From: Pyxidicoccus parkwaysis
Lineage (GTDB): Bacteria; Myxococcota; Myxococcia; Myxococcales; Myxococcaceae
DNA length: 64,000 nucleotides
Assembly (NCBI RefSeq): GCF_017301735.1
Contig: NZ_CP071090.1
Location: forward strand, 8,980,001 to 9,044,000
Direction of reading: 5' to 3'
The notes beneath the pieces are model-generated. The model worked only from the letters and a program-made list of their open reading frames with translations. It made no database searches and was not told the DNA's origin. The translations under genes and the position numbers were made by a program. Shown one piece after another: positions 51,810 through 58,592 of this stretch; positions within the stretch are counted from its first letter, which is position 1; every line of letters begins with the position of its first letter.

Positions 51810-54287
51810 CTACAGCTTCAGCTTCCGCAGCCTCAGCGCGTTGCCGATGACGGACACCGACGAGAGGCTCATCGCCGCGCTGGCGAAGATGGGGCTGAGC
51901 AGCAGGCCGAAGAAGGGATACAGCACGCCCGCCGCCAGCGGCACACCCAGCAGGTTGTAGATGAAGGCGAAGAAGAGGTTCTGCCGGATGTTGCGCAGCG
52001 TCCCCTGGCTCAGCCTCCGCGCCCGGGCGATGGCCCGCAAATCTCCCTTCACCAGCGTGACACCCGCGCTCTCCATCGCGATGTCCGTGCCCGTGCCCAT
52101 GGCGATGCCCACGTCCGCCTGAGCCAGCGCCGGCGCGTCGTTGACGCCGTCACCCGCCATGGCCACCACGCGCCCCTCGCGCTGGAGCCTGCGCACCGCG
52201 TCCCCCTTCGCCTCCGGCAGCACCCCGGCGATGACCTCGGTGATGCCGAGCTTCCGTGCCACCGCCTCCGCCGTGGTGCGGCTGTCGCCGGTGAGCATCA
52301 CCACGCGCAGCCCCTCCTCGCGCAGCAGCGCCAGCGCCTCCGGCGTGGAGTCCTTCACCGGGTCCGCCACACCGAGCAACCCGGCGAGCCGCCCGTCCAC
52401 CGCGACGAGCACCACCGTCTGGCCCTCGCCGCGCAGGGCCTCGGCACGTGCGCCCAGGTCTCCCGCGTCCACGCCGCGCGCCACCATCAGCGCCGTGTTG
52501 CCCAGCGCCACCTCGGCGCCGTCCACGCGGCCAGTGACGCCCTGTCCCGTGTGCGAGCGGAAGTCCTCCACCGGCGACAGCGCCATGCCGCGCTCCTTCG
52601 TGCCCTCGACGATGGCGGCCGCGAGCGGGTGCTCACTGCCACGCTCCAGGCTGGCGGCGAGCTTCAGGAGGCGTGCCTCGTCGAAGCCCGGGGCCGGCAC
52701 CACCGACACGAGACGCGGCTTGCCCTCGGTGAGCGTGCCCGTCTTGTCCACCACCAGCGTGTCCACCGCCTCCAGTCGCTCCAGCGCCGCGGCGTCTTTG
52801 ATGAGCACACCCGCCTGCGCACCCCGGCCCGTGCCCACCATGACGGACATGGGCGTGGCCAGGCCCAGCGCGCACGGGCAGGCAATGATGAGCACCGCCA
52901 CCGCGTTCACCAGCGCGTGCGCGAGCCGAGGCTCCGGCCCCCACACGCCCCACACCACCGCCGTCACCACCGCCACCGCGATGACCACCGGTACGAACAC
53001 GGCCGCCACCCTGTCCGCGAGCCGCTGAATCGGCGCGCGCGTGCGCTGCGCCTCGCCCACGCGCTGGACGATGCGCGACAGCAGCGTGTCCTTCCCCACC
53101 CGCTCCGCGCGCATCACCAGCGAGCCGGTGCCATTCACCGTGCCGCCCGTCACCTTCTCGTCCGGCGACTTCTCCACCGGGAGGGACTCGCCCGTCACCA
53201 TGGACTCGTCCACCGCGCTGGTGCCCTCCAGCACCACGCCGTCCACCGGCACCTTCTCACCAGGACGCACGCGCAGCCTGTCACCCACGTGCACGAGCGA
53301 CAGCGGCACGTCCTCCTCGTGCCCGTCGTCGCGGAGACGCCGCGCAATGGCGGGCGCCAGGCTCAGCAGCGCACGCAGGGCTCCCGACGTGGCGTGACGC
53401 GCGCGGAGCTCCAGCACCTGTCCCAGCGCCACGAGGGTGACGATGACGGCGGCGGCCTCGAAGTACAGCGGCGCCGTGCCTCCGTGCCCCGTGCGCAGCC
53501 CGTGCGGCAGCGCGCCGGGGAAGAGCGTGGCGAAGACGCTGAAGAGGTACGCCGCGCCCGTTCCCAGCGCGATGAGCGTGAACATGTTGAGGTGCCGGTT
53601 GCGGATGGACGCCCAACCCCGCTGGAAGAAGGGCCACCCGCCCCACAGCACCACCGGCGTGGCCAGGAGGAGCTGCGCCCACGCCAGCACCGTCGCGGGC
53701 ACCGCGTGCTGCACCGGCTGGCCCGGAATCATGTCCGACATGGCCAGCGCCAGCAGCGGCACGGTGAGTCCCAGCCCCACGCGGAAGCGCAGGCGCATGG
53801 ACTGGAGCTCCGGGTCCGGCGCCTCCTCGGGCAGCACGGTGCGCGGCTCCAGCGCCATGCCGCAGATGGGGCAGCTTCCCGGCGCGTCGCGCACCACCTC
53901 GGGGTGCATGGGGCACACGAACTCGACGCGGGTTTCGAGCACGGGCGGCGACTCGGGCTCCAGCGCCATGCCGCACTTCGGGCACGCGCCCGGATGGTCC
54001 TGGCGGACCTCCGGGTCCATGGGGCACAAGTACATCGTCCCCGGCGCGGCGGGCGGCGTGGGCTCGGCGGGCGCAGGCGTCAGGTAGCGCGCCGGGTCCG
54101 CGCCGAAGCGCTCGCGGCACTTCGGGTTGCAGAAGAAGTACGTCTTCCCCTCGTGCTCCAGGCTGCCCCCCTTGGGGGCGAGCGGGTCCACCTTCATCCC
54201 GCAGACGGGGTCGATGGCGTGCGCCCCCCCGCTCGTGGGGGGAGGCTGCGTGTGGGCGTGGTGGTGATGCGAGTGGGAGTGATTCAT
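51810..54287 (-). CDS. copA: Copper P1B-type ATPase with YHS and two heavy-metal-binding domains
   Basis: The 825-residue pump begins with a His-rich head (residues 3-11). A YHS domain with CxxC-like cysteines C29 and C53/C57 follows, then two HMBD modules (about 86-110 and 123-148, each CPM(D/H)PEV ... CP(K/I)CGMALEP). The membrane and ATPase core carries the CPC metal motif (C470-P471-C472), TGES, the phospho-Asp D514 in DKTGTLT and the terminal MSLSSVSV helix of copper exporters. It probably expels Cu(I). Classic MXCXXC domains are replaced by these zinc-ribbon-like domains, a common pattern in myxobacteria and other soil bacteria. The start at ATG 54287 has GGAAG just upstream. The symbol is by family only. 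Confidence 0.92.
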   Translation of the reverse strand: MNHSHSHHHHAHTQPPPTSGGAHAIDPVCGMKVDPLAPKGGSLEHEGKTYFFCNPKCRERFGADPARYLTPAPAEPTPPAAPGTMYLCPMDPEVRQDHPGACPKCGMALEPESPPVLETRVEFVCPMHPEVVRDAPGSCPICGMALEPRTVLPEEAPDPELQSMRLRFRVGLGLTVPLLALAMSDMIPGQPVQHAVPATVLAWAQLLLATPVVLWGGWPFFQRGWASIRNRHLNMFTLIALGTGAAYLFSVFATLFPGALPHGLRTGHGGTAPLYFEAAAVIVTLVALGQVLELRARHATSGALRALLSLAPAIARRLRDDGHEEDVPLSLVHVGDRLRVRPGEKVPVDGVVLEGTSAVDESMVTGESLPVEKSPDEKVTGGTVNGTGSLVMRAERVGKDTLLSRIVQRVGEAQRTRAPIQRLADRVAAVFVPVVIAVAVVTAVVWGVWGPEPRLAHALVNAVAVLIIACPCALGLATPMSVMVGTGRGAQAGVLIKDAAALERLEAVDTLVVDKTGTLTEGKPRLVSVVPAPGFDEARLLKLAASLERGSEHPLAAAIVEGTKERGMALSPVEDFRSHTGQGVTGRVDGAEVALGNTALMVARGVDAGDLGARAEALRGEGQTVVLVAVDGRLAGLLGVADPVKDSTPEALALLREEGLRVVMLTGDSRTTAEAVARKLGITEVIAGVLPEAKGDAVRRLQREGRVVAMAGDGVNDAPALAQADVGIAMGTGTDIAMESAGVTLVKGDLRAIARARRLSQGTLRNIRQNLFFAFIYNLLGVPLAAGVLYPFFGLLLSPIFASAAMSLSSVSVIGNALRLRKLKL

Positions 54288-54397
54288 CGTGCTTCCATGC
54301 TCCTTTCGCCCGAGCGAACGAAGCACCCGGCCGGCTCTTACAGGGGACTTTCTCCCGAATAGGTAGGAGCCACCGGCCGGGATGGCAGAAGCACGGC

Positions 54398-55381
54398 CTA
54401 TGTAGGCGGAGGGCCGTTGTAGCCCGCGTCACCGTAGGGCTTGAGCCTGTCGAGCCAGAGCGCCTCCAGCACCTTGAGCTCCTCCTTCAGGTCCACTCCC
54501 GGCTCCTCGGGCGGCTCCAGCACGTCGAGCACCTCGAAGGTGAAGTTGGCCGGGCCGTGGAGCTTCCAGTCCGCCAGCAGGCCGGGGATGCGGTCCATGC
54601 CGGTGCTCAGCTCGAACTGGATGCGGTTGAGCGCGCCCTGCACGTTGAGACTGGCGCCCACCAGCACCTTGCCGTTCGCCTTGTTGCGCACGGCGAACAC
54701 GCCCATCGGTGGAGGCTTCTCCTTGTATGCGCGCCGCACCTCGGCGCGCTGCGCGCGGCTTCCGGTCGGAGGGGAGACATCTTCAGTGGACATGGCTGCC
54801 TTTCGGGTGGGTAGAGGAGAAGAACGAGGAGCAGCGAGGCGGGCGAGCTTCTGCTCGAGCCGCGCGTGGGCGGCCGCATCCAGCGGCTCCATCCAGTCGG
54901 GTCCGGCCAGCGCCCAGTCCGCGTCACTCACGTCCACGCCGAGCGCCGTGAGCAGGCTGGCCTCGCAGACGAAGAACTGTTGGCGGAACGGGAAGAGGTA
55001 GCCGCCCTGGGAGCGCAGCGACGCGAGCGCGTCCTCGTACGTGGTGAACCAGCGATTGAGGAAGAGGCCACCGACGCGCGAGAGCAGGGCCTCGAAGTCG
55101 ACCGCGGGAGGAGGCGAGGCCTCGCGAGCGGCCTTCAGCTCCGACCAGGAGGCAAAGCCCTGCTCGAGGGCGATGACGGCCAGCGCGTGCTTGCGCTGCA
55201 CCGAATCCCTTCGAGCCAGCAGCTCCGCCAAGGACAGACGCGCGAAGACAGGGAGCGCGCGCAGCCGCTCAGCGGCCCGGCTGGCAAGCGACGCGTCGGG
55301 CGAGCCCAGCTCCTTCAGCAGGAGCGATGCGCGGACCTTGCACTCGTGCAGCGGGAGGGGCTGGGCGGTTCCGGTTCTCAA
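54398..55381 (-). CDS. Fusion of a helical domain with a C-terminal GIY-YIG nuclease domain
   Basis: The 327-residue protein (TTG start with GAAGGG upstream; GTG 55408 is possible) has an N-terminal helical half (about residues 1-190) that includes the ankyrin-like HALAVIALEQGFASWSELK. The C-terminal part (about 200-327) is a GIY-YIG-like nuclease: MGVFAVRNKANGKVLVG, then a basic helix with LNRIQFEL, and ends LDRLKPYGDAGYNGPPP. The Tyr of the first Tyr-Ile-Gly-type motif is replaced by Phe/Val, so activity is uncertain. An ATG with a purine-rich site at 54793 could start the nuclease as a separate protein in the same frame. It lies 110 bp upstream of the copper ATPase gene. Confidence 0.6.
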   Translation of the reverse strand: MRTGTAQPLPLHECKVRASLLLKELGSPDASLASRAAERLRALPVFARLSLAELLARRDSVQRKHALAVIALEQGFASWSELKAAREASPPPAVDFEALLSRVGGLFLNRWFTTYEDALASLRSQGGYLFPFRQQFFVCEASLLTALGVDVSDADWALAGPDWMEPLDAAAHARLEQKLARLAAPRSSPLPTRKAAMSTEDVSPPTGSRAQRAEVRRAYKEKPPPMGVFAVRNKANGKVLVGASLNVQGALNRIQFELSTGMDRIPGLLADWKLHGPANFTFEVLDVLEPPEEPGVDLKEELKVLEALWLDRLKPYGDAGYNGPPPT

Positions 55382-55526
55382 GACAAGCCCTTCGTAACCG
55401 GCCCTCACCCGAGAATGGGCCGTGGAAGGAACTCATCGAGAACTGTCGAACTGCCGGGCGAAGCGAGAGGGTGACGTCGTCTTTTTCGGGCACAGGCGCC
55501 CCTCGGCACCTGGGAGACAAGTAACA

Positions 55527-55554
55527 GGGGGCCGAGCCCGACGGCAAGGCCCCC
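55527..55554 (-). terminator. Terminator-like hairpin after the ECF sigma factor gene
   Basis: GGGGGCC (55527-55533) and GGCCCCC (55548-55554) form a strong stem just past the stop of the minus-strand sigma factor gene at 55564. On the minus strand the stem is followed by TGTTACTTG, a weak U-run. Confidence 0.6.
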
Positions 55555-55563
55555 ATACTTCAC

Positions 55564-56211
55564 TCACGCGCGGGCCTTCTTGCACGAACAGTCCAGGCAG
55601 CCGTGCGAGGCGCAGGTGCCACAGCTCCGCTCCAGCTGCTTCTTCAGCGCCTGCCGGGCCCGGTGCAGGCGCACGCCCGCGTTGTTGGCGGTGATGCCCA
55701 CCTCCTTCGCCACGTCGGGCACGGCGCGCTCCTCCAGGTCCACCTTGCGCACCAGGTCCGCGTACTCGGGCTTGAGGGTGGGCAGCAAGTCACCCACGCA
55801 GGCGCAGACGGTGCTCTTGAGCTCCGGGTCCTCGGAAAACTCCGAGGCCTCGCGGGCTTCGCGCTCCAGTGCGCGCCCTTCGGCGGCCTGCTTGCGGTAG
55901 TGGTCCACCAGCGCATTGCGCAGCAGCCGGTAGAACCACGTCACCGCGCCCTCGCCGTCTCGCAGCGCCCCGCCCTTCTCCAGCGTCTTCACGAAGGCGG
56001 ACTGGAGGATTTCCTCCGCCACCGCGCGGCTGCCCACCCGCCGCTCCAGGAAGCCGAGGAACTGGCGGTGATTGCCCACCAGCGCCGGAAGCACGTCCTC
56101 GCCCGCCACCTCGACTGTGTCCTGCGACTCGCCGCTCATCCCACCACCCATGTGCCCTTCATCCTCCGCATGCCACAGCTTGTCCGGCAGCAGGTCCTCT
56201 TCTCTAACCAC
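55564..56211 (-). CDS. ECF sigma factor with C-terminal Cys-rich metal-sensing tail
   Basis: The 215-residue sigma factor has region 2 (about residues 45-110, FLGFLERRVGSRAVAEEILQ and later FYRLLRNALVDHYRK), region 4 with a helix-turn-helix (VGITANNAGVRLHRARQALK, about 165-190) and a terminal Cys cluster with C197, C200, C205, C208 and C210 (CGTCASHGCLDCSC). A further CxC (VCAC) lies in the linker between regions 2 and 4. Fusions of an ECF sigma to a Cys-rich tail are known from the CorE group of Myxococcus xanthus, where the tail senses metal; here it is a good candidate to control the copper genes in the window. It starts at GTG 56211 (ATG 56151 or 56139 are alternatives), and its first bases overlap the small gene at 56204. 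Confidence 0.88.
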   Translation of the reverse strand: MVREEDLLPDKLWHAEDEGHMGGGMSGESQDTVEVAGEDVLPALVGNHRQFLGFLERRVGSRAVAEEILQSAFVKTLEKGGALRDGEGAVTWFYRLLRNALVDHYRKQAAEGRALEREAREASEFSEDPELKSTVCACVGDLLPTLKPEYADLVRKVDLEERAVPDVAKEVGITANNAGVRLHRARQALKKQLERSCGTCASHGCLDCSCKKARA

Positions 56212-56395
56212 GGGAGAACACCACGTCCCCCTCGTAGGCCTCGTCTTCGTACTCGTAGCACGAGCTCGAAGCCGCGAAGGTGCGCCGCTCGGACTCGGGT
56301 TGCGAGGTGTCGTAGAAGAGGGCCCCTTCCTCGACGATGACCTTGATGCGAAGGCTCAGGAGCGCCGCGAGCTCCACATCCTGTGATGCAGCCAC
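56204..56395 (-). CDS. Small acidic protein overlapping the ECF sigma gene
   Basis: The 63-residue frame starts at GTG 56395 and its TAG overlaps the GTG start of the sigma factor gene by eight bases. The product is acidic with a Tyr/Glu/Asp-rich C-terminus (SSSCYEYEDEAYEGD) and one cysteine. No family is recognised. The overlap and shared strand suggest translational coupling. The product could be a small regulatory partner of the sigma factor, but the only evidence is layout and coding-like third-position bias. Confidence 0.4.
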   Translation of the reverse strand: MAASQDVELAALLSLRIKVIVEEGALFYDTSQPESERRTFAASSSCYEYEDEAYEGDVVFSRG

Positions 56396-56607
56396 GGCGC
56401 GTCTGGACCGAGATTGCTCTTCAGGTAGCTTCGGAAGGCTTAACTGACATCTCTCACCATGTGGCTGGCCGACAGGCAGCTCGAGAGTGCCGCTCTGTTG
56501 GCAGTGACAAGGATATGCACATTCCCGGTCACCACGTCATCGCCGGCACGGCGATGCATCTGTTACGCGGAAGCTCCATCACGGAGAAGCACTGAAGGGC
56601 TCGGGCC

Positions 56608-56964
56608 GTGTACCGATATGACCTGGTGCGGCTGCACGCCGCGCTGGAGCGCAATGTCGCGCTCGATGCGGCCACGCGCGAGGAGATGCTCACGCCCTAC
56701 CCGGAGGACAAGAAGCGCGGCACTGGCATGGTGCTCGGCTGGAAGACGAGCCGGGTGGGTGGGCGCAACGGCGCGCTCGTCGTCAGCAAGAACGGCGCGG
56801 GGGACGGATTCTCCAGCCTCTTCACCTGGCTGCCCGACCGCGGCGACGCGGTCATCGTGGTGGTCAACCGCAAGGGCGAGGGTGTGGAGACGCCGCGCAT
56901 CGTGGCACGGCTGGCCGAGACGGCCTTCGGGCTCGAATTGCGCGCGCTGGGGGATGAGGGCTGA
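56608..56964 (+). pseudogene. C-terminal fragment of a class C beta-lactamase-like serine hydrolase
   Basis: The 118-codon frame begins at GTG 56608, just after an in-frame TGA at 56594. It matches the C-terminal third of beta-lactamase class C/esterase-type hydrolases: YDLVRLHAALERN, then LGWKTSRVGG and GFSSLFTWLPDRGDAVIVVVNR. The SxxK and YxN catalytic motifs, which would lie upstream, are absent. In the 212 bases upstream (56396-56607) I see only short disrupted frames and no gene. The gene is likely a decayed remnant. Confidence 0.75.
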
Positions 56965-56996
56965 GGCACGGCACGACGGGAATGGCGGTTCGCCTC

Positions 56997-57398
56997 TCAC
57001 TCACCGCCGGCACGCCATCCCTCGAAGACTTCCCATCCTCCCGGAGGCGTCGGAACCCCGAGCGCGTCCAAGCACTCGCGGGCCTGGGTGTTCCATTCAG
57101 GCTCCATGAGGCTCCCGGGGGGAGCGCCTGCCAGGGACTCAGCGAGCATCTGCACCCTGGGAACTGCGGACCGGAAGCGCTCCGCATCCGCGCTCCCCCA
57201 CGCCCTCGCGCAGAAAGCCGCGAGCGCCTCGATGCGGGACTGAAGTGCGGCACGGAGCTCCGTAGGCGGTGCTTGCGTGCACCACTTTGCGTAGAAACGA
57301 GGTGCAGCCAGCACCGTCAGGAGGTTGAGCGCCTCGACCACCAGGGTCGCCTCTTGATTCCAAGAGTCCTCAGCCACAGAAGGGCCCCAGCCGAGCAT
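56997..57398 (-). CDS. Conserved-looking soluble protein of unknown function
   Basis: The 133-residue protein starts at ATG 57398 (a longer frame to 57437 exists). It is mostly helical and Ala/Leu-rich with a central APRFYAKWC and ends in a Trp/Glu-rich helix (GGWEVFEGWRAGGE). I recognise no domain. It has no signal or membrane segment. The ribosome site is poor. It is flanked by a decayed hydrolase gene and by a lipoprotein gene, so this part of the window looks accessory. Confidence 0.45.
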   Translation of the reverse strand: MLGWGPSVAEDSWNQEATLVVEALNLLTVLAAPRFYAKWCTQAPPTELRAALQSRIEALAAFCARAWGSADAERFRSAVPRVQMLAESLAGAPPGSLMEPEWNTQARECLDALGVPTPPGGWEVFEGWRAGGE

Positions 57399-57686
57399 TG
57401 AAAGGCAGCGTGTTGAACAGCAACGCCTCATGCGCAACCGGCGGCGGCAAGACTCCGAGCAGGCCGATTCCCATCAGCACTCTCGACAGCAACATCCTCT
57501 CCTGCCGTTGCACGCGGGGCTCCATCGTTCAAGCAAGCTTCAAGAGGCTACTTCATCCGGCAAGAGAGCAACCCCTGGAGACCGAGGCTCGCAGGGGCAC
57601 TTCGAGGCCCTGGCCGTGTTGCTTCTGCACTGCCCGAACCGGTATGCGCAGAGAGCTTGCCCTGGCTCCGTGATGAGATTCGATCA

Positions 57687-58085
57687 ATGACGACCAAGGC
57701 GCTGCTGCTCACCGGATTTGTCGCGACACTCCAAGGATGCGCCGCCCATACCCCGGCGTGGAAAGGCGAGGTGACGGGGCCGGACGAGCACTCGGCCAGA
57801 GCCGTTGCCGACCCCATGGAGGCCGGTGCCGCGCTCGCGGCAGCAGGAGCCATCCGCGAAGTCGTGCGGACCAACCCGCTTCCGAACCTGTTCGCGGGCT
57901 GCGCCAGCCCGGAGCAGGGCCTGGATGTCTCCATCTTCACGGGCCCAACGCCGGGCTTGTACTTCGTCGTCGTGGACCAGCGCTTTCATCACTGCGGCGG
58001 CCCGAGCGGACGCGTCCTCGATTGGTGGGAAGTGCACGCAGTGACAGCGCAGGGAGTCGTCGTCGCCAAGGCACCGACTCGTTGA
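57687..58085 (+). CDS. Small lipoprotein of unknown function
   Basis: The 132-residue product has a short signal with lipobox TLQGC and a mature domain with a conserved-looking centre, NLFAGCASPEQGLDVSIFTG, and a VVDQRFHHCGG stretch with His-His-Cys. I see no known domain. Two cysteines besides the lipobox could form a disulfide or bind metal. It is likely anchored to a membrane. The ribosome site is weak. The 288 bp before it contain only short open frames with no supported gene. Confidence 0.55.
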   Translation: MTTKALLLTGFVATLQGCAAHTPAWKGEVTGPDEHSARAVADPMEAGAALAAAGAIREVVRTNPLPNLFAGCASPEQGLDVSIFTGPTPGLYFVVVDQRFHHCGGPSGRVLDWWEVHAVTAQGVVVAKAPTR

Positions 58086-58160
58086 TGTCCCCGGGCTTTT
58101 CTCCCAAGTTACACACAGGGGATTGACAGACGCCCGCGACACGTTTATCTGCTGTCTCAA

Positions 58161-58234
58161 CATCAAGAGCGGCCTCCACCGGGTGGTGGTGGCCCGACAA
58201 CCTGGAGTCGGACCTCCAAGGTGTCCAAACGATG
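58161..58234 (+). promoter_or_regulatory. SAM-I riboswitch-like leader (shortened variant)
   Basis: The sequence has segments that match the SAM-I (S-box) consensus in order: ATCAAGAGCGG, then TGGCCCGA followed directly by CAACC, a P3-like helix (ACCTGGAG paired with CTCCAAGGT) and AAGGTGTCCAAA, closed by GATG pairing with the first CATC. It lies about 360 bp upstream of the aspartokinase-homoserine dehydrogenase gene, where a methionine-pathway switch is expected. What differs from the family is that the kink-turn and pseudoknot part between TGGCCC and GCAACC is absent, replaced by a perfect hairpin CCACC-GG-GTGGTGG, and that the P4 helix is missing. It is therefore a variant, a degraded copy or coincidence. 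Confidence 0.45.
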
Positions 58235-58562
58235 CGGCTCGCGGAGAAATACCTCCCCGGGCAATCCAAGTGTCCGAAGCCACAGAGCTTCGGTGAGAGA
58301 GGGCCCCCGTGGTTCCATCCTCCCGTGCCGCATCCCTGAACGCCGCTGCTGACTTCTTCACGTCGTGCCGCCCGTCGGCCGCGTGCATGCGCCAGCCTCG
58401 CGCGGGCTGCGCTCGAATGCGCGGGCCCGGCGGCCTCCGCTAGTCCGCGTCCGCCAGGGCTTCACCCTCCTCCCAATTCCTCTCATGCCGTAGGCGCGCG
58501 TGCGCCGCGTCGGGCCTTCGTGTGCCCGGTGCGCGAGACGTGTCTGCCTTTGACTGTCTTCA

Positions 58563-58578
58563 CGGGCCCGTGGGCCCG
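58563..58578. promoter_or_regulatory. Perfect hairpin just before the aspartokinase start
   Basis: CGGGCCC GT GGGCCCG forms a 7-bp perfect stem with a 2-base loop, 15 bases ahead of the ATG at 58593. It overlaps the expected ribosome-site region and could mask it in mRNA, or act as the expression platform of the SAM-like leader. No U-run follows, so it is not a standard terminator. Confidence 0.4.
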
Positions 58579-58592
58579 CTCGAGGTTCTCAG

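Noticed and set aside
57398..57673. A 91-codon plus-strand frame between two small genes
   Set aside because: Frame and codon pattern look random, and no ribosome site or domain is visible.
58563..58578. Hairpin before the aspartokinase gene as a plain terminator
   Set aside because: No U-run follows and it lies immediately before a start codon, so I keep it only as a possible regulatory structure.
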